Of a stretch of DNA of 64,000 nt, positions 1 through 10,821 are shown piece after piece (the first letter of the stretch is position 1; every line of letters starts with the position of its first letter). Source of the stretch: Morella rubra (taxonomy: Eukaryota; Streptophyta; Magnoliopsida; Fagales; Myricaceae); assembly GCA_003952965.2 (NCBI GenBank), contig CM025854.1, positions 21,961,459 through 22,025,458 of the forward strand, written 5' to 3'. A program made the translations under genes and the position numbers. Below the pieces are notes generated by a model. It did no database searches. It saw only the letters and a list, made by a program, of their open reading frames with translations, and was not told the origin of the DNA.

Positions 1-400
1 TGGAACCGAAAATTCTGATTTGGCATGTGGACTTTTTGGAACATTTTTTTGGGCCCTAATGAATTAAAAACAATTTTTAGACCAAATTTTTAGAAGATTT
101 TCATATTATTCATTATAAATTAACAATAAATGTAAATATTCATCCAAAATTTAGATTCTAAAATTAAATCAAATTGCATATGTTATACTTTATTTTGAAC
201 ACTATTTTTATTTTATTTTTTGTAAAAAAATTTGAAACCAGATTTTCTACTTTCGTTTTGATTTTGAAATTACCAAAAATGACTTCTAATTACGGTTCCG
301 GTATGGTATATGTCAGAATCAAAACTAGATTTCCGAAACTGAAAATGAAACTGAAAATTCTAATTCCTACGGAAATTTTTGCCCACACTAAAAGGGATCT
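1..400. repeat. Dispersed AT-rich repeat, copy 1 (GGAACCGAAAATTC family)
   Basis: AT-rich non-coding sequence that recurs twice more in the window, at about 5930-6520 (opposite orientation) and 36240-36800 (same orientation). Shared blocks include the edge motif around GGAACCGAAAATTC, a run reading roughly CATAAATTAACAATAAATGTAAA, and a closing block rich in ATTTCGATTTTGAAAT and CGGTATATATCAGAAC. The window starts inside or at the edge of this copy, so its left end is not defined. There is no coding capacity. It is probably a non-autonomous DNA transposon or MITE; the superfamily is not determined. Confidence 0.6.
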
Positions 401-687
401 CAGCTAACCAACTAGGTAATGGCTATCTGAGTAGAAAACACATGACTGGAAAAGCGGCGGTGTTAAACGAGAGTTAGACAACGTGCATGCAAACTGGCAC
501 CTCGCCCTCATGCTTCACAGCCCACCCACTTCTGTTAATGGCCTTTATATCTCCGACGTCTCCACGTGCCACAGCTTCGTTTCTTCCGCAATTTCTGCCC
601 CTTGCAAGTTGCTGCATTAGCGCACGGTTACCCTTTAATTTTTCCAGTAGGCCAGTTAGAATTTTTTTCTGCAATGTGTAGCTTTAA

Positions 688-1292
688 TTCTTGGCTAAAA
701 TCATCCACAAGTAGTTTAGCTTTTAATTACCAGTTTAGACCTATGGAAATTTTTTTTATTAATCTATTAGCTTCATTTTCTTCTATGTTTTGGTCTCTAA
801 TTTTTGAAGCAATCAACTTGGCTCATTTTTATTCAATATTTATTTATAATTCTTTTATTAATCTATTAACTTCATTTTCTTAGATGTTTTAGACTCTAAT
901 TTTTAAACTAATCAATTTGGCTCATTTTTACACAATATTTTAATTTATAATTCTTTCATTAATCAATTAGCCCCATTTCCTTCAATATTAGTTAAAATCA
1001 TCAACTGGTCCTGAGGTTTATAATTTTCCCAGTCTAGTCCCTATGAATTTTCAGTGCATAAGTGGCGTGTGTATTGGATTAAGGGACACCTTTCATGCGT
1101 CTTTTGGGAGTGACCTGGTCAGCGCTGGCCACGTTAGCAAATTCAGTCTGGAAATGGACAACAAGTGGACGGAGGGAACAACATGGAAAATGGGTCATTC
1201 CCATGGACAACAGGAAAATATAAAATTTGCTAGGGTCTAAACTGAAAAAAAGCTAAACTATAGGAACTTGTGGATTATTTTAGCCATAAGTA
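688..1292. mobile_element. Foldback/MITE-like element with ~35-bp inverted ends and internal tandem repeat
   Basis: The left end (about 693-725, GGCTAAAATCATCCACAAG onward) is an imperfect reverse complement of the right end (about 1245-1285, AAGCTAAACTATAGGAACTTG onward), giving terminal inverted repeats of roughly 35 bp. The interior (about 756-985) has about 2.5 tandem copies of a ~100-bp unit beginning TTATTAATCTATTAGCTTC. No transposase is visible and no convincing target duplication was found, so the superfamily is unknown. Confidence 0.5.
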
Positions 1293-1568
1293 CTCTTTAT
1301 CAAAATGATAGATATTGAATATTTGTTAATAGATATTAAAATTAGTTCTCTTGCCTTTTCATACATATTGATCATAATTTGGCCTGGTTATTACGATTAT
1401 ATATATATTCGAAATATTGTGATCATTTCGATCCTTGACTTTACCTTCTTCATAATATTTGTTTGTTGTGGCGGACATGCATTACAGTGGACGCCAACTA
1501 TCCGTATGTTGGCATCGAGGACAAGGAAAAGCGCCAGGAAAGAGCTGAATCGATAAACCACCAAGGGT

Positions 1569-1617
1569 ATATATATATATATATATATATTATATAAATA
1601 ATATATATATATATACA
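1569..1617. repeat. (TA)n microsatellite
   Basis: Almost pure alternating TA for about 48 bp with two small interruptions. Simple-sequence repeat, probably variable between individuals. Confidence 0.9.
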
Positions 1618-1896
1618 CATTGCTCTCCATAAAATTGCTTGGAATTCTATTTATTACGGCAATGTATGCCCCATGTGAATGGCATGAAAATTGGTCCCTC
1701 CAATTTGGAGATTCTCTCATGTTTTGATTTGGCAATTTTTGTTTTTTTAATTACTTCAGCTTGCAGCTTGGGTCTGCAGCTCTATCGGGACCCAGAAGTG
1801 TCAACTAGCTGCGGCACGTGGGTCCTGCTCCACTTCTGTCAGCAAATACCCGTAAATGCCCTCCTACTCGGCCTGGATCTCAGCCAAGGCCCGACG

Positions 1897-2477
1897 CTTT
1901 TTTAATGAAATTCCTCGACCAAGATCTTTCAGGTACTATTCAATCGTCTGACCAAAAGGATGAAGCTATAAATGCTACTCATATTCTGCTGAAGGACTCC
2001 TATTTGACTAACGGATCAAGGGCCTTCCTTACCCAATTCCCTGAGAATATGGCCAGACTATGCGCCAAATACCGAGACGCTGTTATCGAAGAAGACGCAA
2101 TTGAAAGTAAAATCTCTGAACGAGATGCACTTGAAGAAAACATCAATGAAAAGAAGCAAGAGCATGCTGCGATGGTCAAAGAGAGGGATCTGTTTGATAC
2201 TGATATCAAACAGCACCAGAAGGATATTGCAACCTATGAGGAGAAGATACGAAACTTGGAGCAGCTTATAAAAGACAAGTCGAAAAAGATTGAGTACTTA
2301 TCCAAGCAACTACGGATGGACGACTGTAACCGGATCCAGGCTGACATGAAAAAACTTGAAGAATTTAACGGGGAGATGAAGTCATGGAAGATTAAGAAGG
2401 ATGAGGCGATCGAGAAGCAGATACAAGCCAAGAATGAATGGAACTCATTCAGAAGTTATCTCAGCCGTTCATTTTAG
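1897..2477 (+). CDS. Coiled-coil protein ORF, unit A (possibly transposon-derived)
   Basis: Open reading frame on the plus strand. The frame opens at 1818, but similarity with the second copy begins around ATG 1905 (MKFLDQDLS), so a start there is likely and gives about 190 residues. The protein is hydrophilic and strongly charged. Roughly residues 65-185 are a probable coiled coil rich in E, K, D and Q, with heptad-like spacing (ERDALEENINEKKQE, YEEKIRNLEQLIKDKSKKIE). No catalytic motif, signal peptide or membrane segment is seen. A broken copy lies at 6620-9430. I do not recognise the family with certainty. The layout recalls C-terminal coiled-coil tails of proteins carried by plant transposons of the plant-mobile-domain type, which is inference only. 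It may also be the last exon of a longer gene whose upstream exons are absent. Confidence 0.45.
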
Positions 2478-2479
2478 TT

Positions 2480-3340
2480 CTATATATGGGTTGTAAGGAA
2501 TAAGGCCACCCTGTGACCAGGTTGTCCACTCATCGGCCATTTGTTTTCTATGTGACTTTTCCTCTATTACAAATGGGTATTATGTATTACTAGGTTCTAA
2601 CCTTACCCTGGAGCTCTTGAAAACTGACCTGTATCTTGCCCTAATGAGATGGGGGTACAAAAGCCTTTGCAAATCCCCCTGTTGAACCCGTTATCTCCAA
2701 TCTTTACTTCCTGAGATGAGTTGGTGAAAATGTGAATCTCCAATCTTTACTTCCTGAAATGAGTTGACCAAATGGTGAAGAGAGAAGATTTAAATAAATA
2801 TTATAGTGAAAAAAATAATTTAATAAAAAGAGAAAAATTTAAATAAATATTATAGTGAAAAACAATAATTTGAGAAGAAGAGAGAAATTATTTTGTAATT
2901 TTTTTAATAGGCCAAAATGCAATCTGTAAAATATTTTAAATATTTTCCTTAAAGTGGCTAACATATCTAACATATAAAGTTTGAATTTAAATTAAGGGTG
3001 TTTTGAATTCTAATCCTATCAAATACTATTTTTGATATATTTAAATTTAAATAAAATTTTCTGATCAAGGATCCTAACCTGGCCTCCATTATAATTGGAT
3101 TCCGCTGTGCGTGGGTTTAATTTTCTTTCAAACACCTTTAGGGACCTTTTCCATGACCCGTACATGTTCAACCAATGCATAAGGCTACATGCATTTACTG
3201 ATTAATTCATATTTAGTAGAAGAGAAGAATCAATTGATCAGGTGACCAACATATGTCATTGACAAATTTACTCATTTAACTACGCTATCTGGGGGATGAA
3301 GGCAGAAAAAGAATAACACTCCGCAAAACATAATGCTTAT
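2480..3340. other. Intergenic, unit A
   Basis: AT-rich sequence between the coiled-coil ORF and the ZIP remnant. A short tandem duplication (about 2780-2880, units reading roughly AAATAAATATTATAGTGAAAAA) is the only structure noted. The last ~130 bp (from about 3210) are shared with unit B at 10675-10820. Most of 2495-3205 has no counterpart in unit B, where a LINE fragment sits instead. Confidence 0.5.
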
Positions 3341-3350
3341 ATCTCAATTC

Positions 3351-4310
3351 TCAAGCCCATTTGGCCAAGAGTGACATACAACCAGCCCCAAGAAGAAGGC
3401 CTACATTTGCCCCTATTTGAAGCCTCAAGTTTCTCTGCATTCTTGGGTTCATAAAATCAGCAGCAAGAAGAGCCACGGGAGCCATATATATTAAGATCCC
3501 AGCCGATGCTGCATTCAGAATTCCTTCAACGATCAGGCTGTTCTCATCGTAAACATTAGACGGGGGTTGTAAGAGAGAAGAATTGCACCATTATCGCAGT
3601 TGCTCGGTACTCGAATTTTGCCTGAAAAAATGGACAGGGAAAAAAACATAGATAGAGATATGTTCAGAGATATGCATGCGTACACCAACTGCCGTTCATT
3701 TGTCTAGGATTCCATGGAAGGCAAACCGCTTAAACGTTATATATACAGAAGTAACTATACAGAGTCAATTAGACAATGGGGACAACTAGAGTTCAATTAT
3801 CCCTCAGAAACTTTTCTTTTCCACCGGAATTGGGTTAGAATTTTTTCGTTCAAATCTAAGTTTAGAGAAGATTTAAGTTGTCATGTCGCAAAAGAATGGA
3901 AAATACATTCTTGTCTGATATTAGCTGAAGAACATTGACAAACCAAGGTTATTCAATGTTGTTATCTGGGTCAAATTTTGGAGAAAAGTAAAAAAACAAA
4001 ACAAAACCAACTGGACTAGAGGAAGAACACAGCAAATTGAACAGTCGCGGGTTTAAACCTGTTTCTTCGAAATGAAAAAATTACTCATGACCATATAACT
4101 GGGAAAAAAAATAATTAGTGACACATGCATGAATGGTTATATTACCTGAGAGATGCATACACCGAGTTCCATGCCCTCAAAAAAACTGATGGAACGTCAA
4201 TGCTGCTCCAAGAGGCCTTCTGTTTTGGGACTTTCCGAAGCACCCAGAGAAATTCCTATTATGACCGAATGTATCACAATTCCCAACTCCAAAAGCTGCA
4301 GTTGAATCAA
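3351..4310 (-). pseudogene. ZIP metal transporter pseudogene, unit A (exons 2 and 3 only)
   Basis: Near-copy of the 3' half of the intact ZIP gene at 10822-12593. The exon-3 homologue (about 3621 to 3351) has lost two short blocks, one removing the codons for the GIGIS region, and reads through several shifts. The exon-2 homologue (about 4295 to 4146) has extra A residues at its AAAAAAA run, which shifts the frame. The large first exon with the histidine-rich loop is absent: beyond about 4310 the sequence becomes unrelated. Splice-site positions are still recognisable, so this is a genomic duplicate and not a retrocopy. It cannot encode a functional transporter. Confidence 0.85.
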
Positions 4311-4399
4311 GAAGGAAAGAACCGTCCGATAAACCACAAAAAATCGCTCAAGCTTTGGTGTATATTGTCAGAGTCAAGCCAAGCTTTGTGAAACAGTAA

Positions 4400-5127
4400 C
4401 AGATCGTGAGCGAACTCAAGTGAGAAAATCTTTAATATTTTACACTGGCCTCCAGTAGAACCCAAATTAAGGACTCTTATAATGGTTTCGAGCATAGTAC
4501 AAGAAAACACTCCTATAACTAGAGAAAAGAGGTGAGGGGATATGAGGTCCCCTGGCCTGTCTCAAACCTCTGCCCCTTTTAAAAATCCTGAGTGCTCCCA
4601 TTAACATTAATGGAAAAGCTAGAAGTGCTGACACATAACTAGACCCATTGAACAAATTTCCGAGGGAAACACGTGGCAGCCAATGTGGAGAAAAGGAAAT
4701 TCCTGTTCACCGTGTGGATTAACTGACTTGTTGATTCAGTGGTCAGAATTTTTGTGCTTTTGCGAGAGAATATATTTTTATGAAAGAGCAAGGGCTAAGT
4801 CAATAATTAGCTATGGTGGATTGATGAGGATAAGAAGCCCGGCATGACTATAATATTCTACAATAAATGAATATTGAAACTGTCATTCTTGAGAAGGAAT
4901 GCTTCCAGTGCATTTTCCTCTCTATTTGGTCAAATTATAGGATCGAGATTATTTCTTAATTTGCTACCAAAATTGGGCTGTCCATTAATTAAGGGAAGAT
5001 AGGACATGTCCCATGAACCCTATAACATATACGAGATGGAGTTTTCGCAAATATTTTTGCTTCGGGCCTAGTTAATTGCTTTTATAACAGTTGTTTCCGT
5101 ATCTGTAAGTGGCAAGTCTAATTAAGA
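4400..5127. other. Intergenic between duplicated units
   Basis: AT-rich, with no coding region I can support. The small open frames here show no recognisable domain. Confidence 0.5.
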
Positions 5128-5136
5128 ATGGATCCC

Positions 5137-5589
5137 GTCCCTTATCTTTATTTTTCAGTGGTCAGTAGTCCTCTCTGGTATACACGCGCCAGGTGGCTGG
5201 CATCTGGACGTCCAAGCGCTCCTAGTGGTCATCTCTGACGATCGACCGGGTGGCGCGTGTGGGCCCACGCACGCATGGATCTCACGCGCCTCCCCATTTT
5301 TCGATCTGGCCGGTTTGTCACCTCCAGCTGCTGGTCCTGCCACCATATTCCTCCACCAGCTTTCCTTTTCCACTGGTCGTCTCAACTTGCGGCCTTTCGT
5401 GGGCTTTTCACCCTTTATGGGTCTCTACCCGTCATTTTGGACTTGGGTTTGTAAGGCCACTCGGCCCCTTTACTCGTTGGCCTGTCGCCTCTCCAGAGGG
5501 TTTGACGCACCCCTTAGAGCATGTACTTGAGGTTTTTAAACCTCCTTAATTTTAATGAAAGCTTGTTGTTTTGACTAAAAAAAAAAAGG
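5137..5589 (+). mobile_element. 5'-truncated LINE (3' end with A tail and target duplication)
   Basis: A GC-richer island ending in an A-rich tail (5577-5587) after TTAATGAAAGCTTGTTGTTTTGACT, typical of plant LINE 3' ends. The direct repeat ATGGATCCC flanks it exactly (5128-5136 and 5590-5598), as expected for target-primed insertion. There is no intact ORF. Several short open frames overlap because the sequence is GC-rich, and none has a recognisable domain. The element is only ~450 bp, so it is strongly 5'-truncated. Confidence 0.75.
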
Positions 5590-5929
5590 ATGGATCCCAT
5601 CATAAGACCAAGAAATGCAAAGAAATCTAGGTTAATCTCAACAACTTCCGGTGGGCATATTTTCCTCTCTACATTTAAAAGGACTTATTCGTTGCATGCG
5701 ACACCATAATCTCCATGTATTGCACTATAGTCTATAGCAAATACATATAAAAGTTCTACGCTAATAAATGCATTCTCATGGTGGGAGAATTTTCATATTG
5801 GACACTTTTCATAAATGTTCAATCCCAAAATATTAAATATAATATTACTTTTAAAAAACTTTAACAAGTACTACCCCTCCTACTCGCCTGGATCTAAGCG
5901 AGGCTCGATGCTCTCTAATGTAAGTATGA

Positions 5930-6525
5930 GAAAAAATGCCGGTAAGAATTGAAATTTTTTGTTCCATTTCCGATTCTGAAAATCTACTAGAATCGAAAAT
6001 CTACTGGAACCGGAACCGGAATTCATTTTTGACAATTTTTGGAATCAAAACCGGTTTCTTTTTCTAAAAAAATAAAATAAAAATAGTGCTCAAAATAAAG
6101 TATAACATATGTAATTTGATTGAATGTTTATTTTAGAATCTAGATTTTGAATGAAAATTTTACATTTATTGTTAATTTATGATGAACAACTAAAAAATAC
6201 CGAAATTTTCGATTTTGTCCCTTTTTTTTTAATAAAAAAATAGGTCTAAAAATAAAATATAACATATGATGAGTACCAAATTTGTTTGAATATTTATTTT
6301 AGAATCTAGATTTTGGTTGAATGTTTACATTTATTGTTAATTTATGATGAATAATAGAAAAATCTTCCAAAAATTCGGACAAAAAAATATTTTTAGCTCA
6401 TTAGGGTCCAAAAAAATGTCTGAAAAAGCTCACATGCTGAACCGGAATTTTCGGTTCCTATTTTAAAATTTTTGATTCCGTTCCGATTCCATTCCAGTAA
6501 CAAAAAAATTGAATTCCAATAATAC
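5930..6525. repeat. Dispersed AT-rich repeat, copy 2 (inverted relative to copy 1)
   Basis: Reverse-complement relative of 1-400. It contains an internal tandem duplication: the block with AAATAAAATATAACATATG, TTTATTTTAGAATCTAGATTTTG and TTTACATTTATTGTTAATTTATGATGAA occurs twice, at about 6090-6190 and 6240-6350. It interrupts the 5' flank of the unit-B coiled-coil copy: sequence like 1858-1903 is at 5874-5922 and resumes at about 6618. It is therefore an insertion that occurred after, or together with, the segmental duplication. Confidence 0.6.
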
Positions 6526-6605
6526 TGGAATTGATAATTCAGGTTACATCTATTTGCATTCCAATAATACTGGAATTGATAATTCAGGTTACATCTATTC
6601 CATAC
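6526..6605. repeat. Short tandem repeat (~47 bp x 2)
   Basis: Two adjacent copies of a unit containing TCCAATAATACTGGAATTGA and TTCAGGTTACATCTATT. Confidence 0.8.
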
Positions 6606-6890
6606 TCAGGCTGCCTTACTTTAATGAAATTCCTCGACCAAGATCTTTCATGTATTAATCAATCATCCGACCGAAAGAATATTGAAGCTATAAATGCTGC
6701 TCGTATTCTGCTGAAGGCCTCCGATTTGACTAATGGACGAAGGGCCTTCCTTACCCAATTCCCTGAGAATTTGACCAGGCTCTTCACTAAATACCGAGAC
6801 GCTGTTTTCGAAGAAGACATAATTGAATGTAAAATCTCCGAACGAGATGCACTTGAAGAAAACATCAAAAAAAGAAGCAAGAGAATGATG

Positions 6891-7190
6891 CTATTGAATT
6901 TTGTTATTTAGTTTGCATTGCTGAGCTGGACAGCAGTTCGTTGCTTGGAAGATAGTCGAAGCACAGACTGATGCTGAGCTGGAAGTCAGTTGGATATCAG
7001 TTTTGATCGTTACTGATATGTTAGAGGAATTTGTTATTTTGTTAGTTTGTACAGCTACGAGCTACGACCTCTATATATGTTGCATGTACTCTGTAAAAGG
7101 CATAATACGGAATATACGAGATTTTTCTCCATCTTCTTTTCTCCATATTTTTTACTCAGTTTCACATCTCTAAAACTTGTTAGATGCGAT
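6891..7190. mobile_element. ~290-bp insertion in coiled-coil copy, possible solo-LTR-like element
   Basis: Unmatched sequence between two ORF pieces. The motif GATGC occurs at both junctions (about 6888 and 7186) and may be a 5-bp target duplication. Inside are a TATA-like stretch (CCTCTATATATGT) and a run of pyrimidines before the right edge, which would fit an LTR. The ends do not show clear TG...CA, so the class stays uncertain. Confidence 0.4.
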
Positions 7191-7629
7191 GGTCAAAGAG
7201 AGGGATCAATTGATATTGATGTCAAACAGCACCAGAAGGATATTGTAACCTATGAGGAGAAGATACGAAACTTGGAGCAGCTCATGAATGATAAGTCGAA
7301 AAAGATTGAGTACTTAACCAAGCAACTACTGTTAGAAATAAAAAATTTAGACTGAAAAAAAATTATTTATACTAACAGAGAGAGAATAGATAAGTGAGAT
7401 AAAATATTTAAATGGTTCGGTCCATAGACCTACATCCACTGTGGGAAGGCCCAACTGGGCAGATTTATTTTCTCACTTATATTTTGATGAGGTTACATTG
7501 AGGCTTTTTATAAGCCTTTGATTTCAATAGCCCACATTGCTTTAGCAATGTGGGACTCTAATATTTTTAACACTCCCCCGCAAACTCAAGGTGGACACAC
7601 GTTGAGTTTGGACTTACAAAAAATAATTC

Positions 7630-7950
7630 AAGGGAAAATAAAAAAGTCGGAAGGTCGCCGAAGGTTGCCGGATTGAAGTCGGAAGGTCGCTGGACTGAAG
7701 CTGGAAGGTCGCCAGATTGATGCCGGGAAATCGCCGGATTGATGCTTGAAGGTCGCCGGAATGAAGCCGGACTTATGCCGGAGTGATGATGGGAAGTCGC
7801 TGGACAGATGCCGGGAAATCGCCAGACAGATGCCGAGAAATCGCCGGAAGGTCACCGGAATGAAGCCGAACTTATGTCGGAGGGTGGCCGAATTGATGTC
7901 GGAAAGTCACTGGATTGATGTCGGAAGGTCGCCGGAAAGCGCAAGAAAAG
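7630..7950. repeat. Minisatellite inside TRIM internal region
   Basis: Degenerate tandem units of about 22-25 bp built on GTCGCCGGA(A/T)TGATGCCGG. A second such stretch is at about 8590-8850 in the other internal region. The GC-rich content contrasts with the surrounding AT-rich DNA. The unit is not a consistent multiple of three, so coding use looks unlikely. Confidence 0.8.
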
Positions 7951-8589
7951 AACTAAATCAGTCCAAACTAGACTAGGCCTAAACTAGGCCAAGCTAAGCC
8001 AACAAGAGTGCTGGTCAGCATGGGCCAAAAGATCAAAATGGCTCTGATACCATGTTAAAAATAAAACATTTAGATTGAAAAAATTATTTATACTAAGAGA
8101 GGGAGAGAATAGATAAGTGAGACAAAAGATTTAAGTGGTTTGGTCATAGACCTACATCCACTGTGGGAAGGCCCAACTGGGCAGATTTGTTTTCTCACTT
8201 ATCTTTTTAATGAGGTTACATTGAGGCTTTTTATAAGCATTTAATTTCAATAGCCCACATTACTTTAGCAATGTGAGACTCTAATATTTTTAACAAAACA
8301 TTTATACTGAAAAAATTATTTATACTAAGAGAGAGAGATAATAGATAAGTGAGACAAAAGATTTATGTGGTTCAGTCCATAGACCTACATCCACTGTGGA
8401 AGGCCCAACTGGGCAGATTTGTTTTCTCACTTATATTTTTGATGAGGTTACATTAAGGCTTTTTATAAGCCTTTGATTTCAATAGCCTAGCAATGTGTGA
8501 CTTTAATATTTTAACACTGCCCCGCAAACTCAAGGTGGACACACATTGGGTTTGGACTTACAAAAAATAATTCAAGGGAAAATAAAAAG

Positions 8590-8850
8590 CCGAAAGGTCG
8601 CGGGAGTGGTGCCGAAGGTCACCGGAATGATACAGGAGGTTGCCGGACTGAAGCCGGGAAAGTCGCTAGATTGATGCTGCGAAGTCACCGGAGTGGTGCC
8701 GGTAGGTCGCCAGAATGATGTCGGAGGTTGCCAGACTGAAGCCGGAAGGTCGCCGGAGTGGTGTCGGAAGGTCGACAGACTGATGCCAGAGGGTCACCGG
8801 ATTGCTGCCGAAAGGTCGCCGGAGTAATGTCGGAAGTCGCCGGTACCACT
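8590..8850. repeat. Minisatellite inside second TRIM internal region
   Basis: Same GTCGCCGGAxTGxTGCCGG-type unit as at 7630-7950, with a different number and order of variants. Confidence 0.8.
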
Positions 8851-9449
8851 CATCCCAAAAGCTTAAGCTGATTGGAAGAGGAAGATTTTATTATTTGAAT
8901 ATATTCTTTAACACTCTTCCTCACGTGTGGGCTAGACTCTCTTTTAATTGTAAAGCCTAATACGTGCAATATTTAATTGAAATTGGGATAGAGTGCAGAA
9001 TTAGGTCTCGAACTTGGGACCTTGACTTTGATACCATGTTAGAAATAAAAAATTTAGATTGAAAAAAAAATTATTTATACTGAGAGAGGGAGAGAATAGA
9101 TAAGTGAGACAAAAAATTTAAGTGGTTCGGTCCGTAGACCTACATCCACTGTAAGAAGGCCCAACTGGATAGATTTGTTTTCTCACTTATTTTTTTTTTA
9201 TGAGATTACATTGAAGCTTTTTATAAATTTTTGATTTCAATAGCCCACGTTACTCTATTTTTAACAACTAGGATGGACGACTCTAACCAGATCCAGGCTG
9301 GCATGAAAAAACTTGACGTATTTAACGGAGAGATGAAGTCATGGAAGATTGAAGGCTGAGGCCATCGAGAAGCAGATACAAGCCAAGAATGAATGGAACT
9401 CATGCAGAAGTTATCTCAGCCGTTCGTTTTAGTTCTATATATGGGTTGT

Positions 9450-10668
9450 AAGTAGAATGGATTGACATTTATAGACCAAAGGAGAATGGCGGGCTGTGGC
9501 TGAGGAGGACGTTCGATTTAAACAGGGCTATGGTCGCAAAGTTGGGCTGGCAGATTTGCACTGAACCAGATAGTTTATGGGTTAAAGCTTTCAAGGCAAA
9601 GTATTTGCGCAACCACTCCTTGTTGAATGCTCTGCAATCTGTGGATTGCACTAGGATTTGGAAGAGTATTCTGAAGACACGGGACATTCTTAGCTTGGGT
9701 GCGTGCTGGAAAATCCGTAATGGGGTTGGGATTAATAGATGGTATTGTGCCGCGTGGGTCCCTCTCCCCCATCTCCCTAATTACTGTCCTGTTTTGAAGC
9801 CGAATTATGTGCAGGTGTTATCCCGGAACATGAATATGGTAGCAGATCTAATTGACAATGGTACTGGTTAGTGGAAGAGGAGAGAAATCAGGGAGTTTTT
9901 TAAGGAGGCATCCGCAGAGGCAATTCTGTCAATTCCTTTATCGGGAGGGAATCGTAATAATGATATACGGTGGCTTCCGGATCCAAAGGGAAACTTTACA
10001 GTGAAATCAGCTTATTGGAGTGACCAACAAGAGAGATTGACTAATCAGGATGGGTCATTAGAGAGGATTTGGAAGAAATCGTGGAGTCTTAAAATTCAAC
10101 ACAGACTTTGATTGGTCCTCTGGAAAATCATGGCAGATGCCCTTCCAGTTCGAGGTAGGATGATCCGTGCTTCTTGGGTGGTAGATATAACAATGTATGC
10201 CCTTTATGCAATTTTTGTCCTGAAACTACTCTTCACTTATTTTTGGAATGCCCTATTAGTAGAATATTGTGGAATTCTGGTCAGTGGGCGATGAGAACTG
10301 ATGCTTTTATTGATAGAGGCATCAAAGCTTGGTTCAACTTTATGTTAGATCCAAGAAATCTTCCAGCTGACAGGCGAGAAGAATGGAATGAGTTTATGTT
10401 GTATGTGGCAGTTGTGGCAGACTCAATCTGGTACACAAGGAATATGGTGGCACATCAAAATGGTAGGGTTGAGTTGGCAGAAGTAGGGGCTATAATCAGA
10501 CGCAGATATGATGAGCATAAGAAGGCATGGGATTAGAAATGGAATGGGAGGAACTCAGTGCAGTGGGAACTCCACCGTGTAGTACCATTAAAATTAATTT
10601 TGATGGTGCAGTGGATAAACATGTTATTGTATTTGTTGCCGTGTGCTGAGATGGTCAGGGTAACGTTC
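9450..10668 (+). pseudogene. LINE ORF2 C-terminal fragment (reverse transcriptase end, zf-RVT, RNase H start)
   Basis: Plus-strand remnant of a plant LINE polyprotein. The first part (about 9480-9870) carries the region after the RT core (MVAKLGWQI, then IWKSILKTRDIL and CWKIRNGVGINRW). After a stop (TGA/TAG at about 9870) the frame continues through NDIRWLPDPKGNFTVKSAYW. It then enters the zinc-binding zf-RVT module (about 10115-10270: PLCNFCPETTLHLFLECP). It closes with the start of an RNase H domain (INFDGAVDKH, about 10590-10620). Several in-frame stops and one shift near 10180 show decay. It has no A tail; it replaces, and is not simply inserted into, sequence present in unit A at 2495-3205. 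Confidence 0.85.
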
Positions 10669-10821
10669 ATATTTAATAAAAGAAAAGAATCAATTGATCA
10701 AATGACCAACATATGTCATTGACAAATTTTCTCATTTAACTACGGTATCTGGGGGATGAAGGCAGAAAAAGAAGCTGAAAGAGAACAACACTCCGCAAAA
10801 CATAATGCTTAGTCTCAATTC

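Larger units (their letters stand above)
7330..9266 (-). mobile_element. Dimeric TRIM-like miniature LTR retroelement
   Basis: Four LTR copies surround two internal regions: LTRs at 7330-7572, 8053-8295, 8296-8516 and 9037-9266, internals at 7573-8052 and 8517-9036. LTRs are ~243 bp and begin TGTTAG/TGTTAA and end TTAACA. Read on the minus strand, TGGTATCAGAGCC follows the LTR at 8052; this matches the initiator-Met tRNA primer-binding site used by plant LTR elements. A purine tract (GCGGGGGAG) precedes the LTR at 7573. The internals (~480-520 bp) have no gag or pol, fitting a terminal-repeat retrotransposon in miniature. The middle two LTRs abut directly, the third missing its first ~15 bp. 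ACTAC (7325-7329) and ACTA (9267-9270) flank the array as an imperfect 5-bp target duplication. Confidence 0.85.
6622..9430 (+). pseudogene. Coiled-coil ORF, unit B, split by two insertions
   Basis: Diverged copy of the ORF at 1897-2477, now in three pieces. Piece one (6622-6890) matches from MKFLDQDLS through LEENI. Piece two (about 7191-7329) resumes at the codons for MVKERD and reaches YLTKQLL. Piece three (about 9267-9430) covers the last ~55 codons. A ~290-bp insert separates pieces one and two; the miniature LTR array (7330-9266) separates two and three. Frameshifts and stops are present, so it is not functional. Confidence 0.8.

Noticed and set aside
5225-5549. Overlapping open frames of ~100 codons in a GC-rich island
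   Set aside because: They lie inside a LINE 3' end defined by an A tail and target repeats, and none has a recognisable domain.
7630-7950. CRISPR-like spaced repeats
   Set aside because: Units are contiguous and degenerate without unique spacers, and this is plant nuclear DNA.
7628-7976. Minisatellite frames of 75-76 codons on both strands
   Set aside because: Degenerate repeat units shift frame and belong to the TRIM interior.
7330-9266. Cassandra-type element carrying a 5S rRNA-like LTR
   Set aside because: The LTR was inspected for 5S box A/box C-like sequence and no convincing match was seen.
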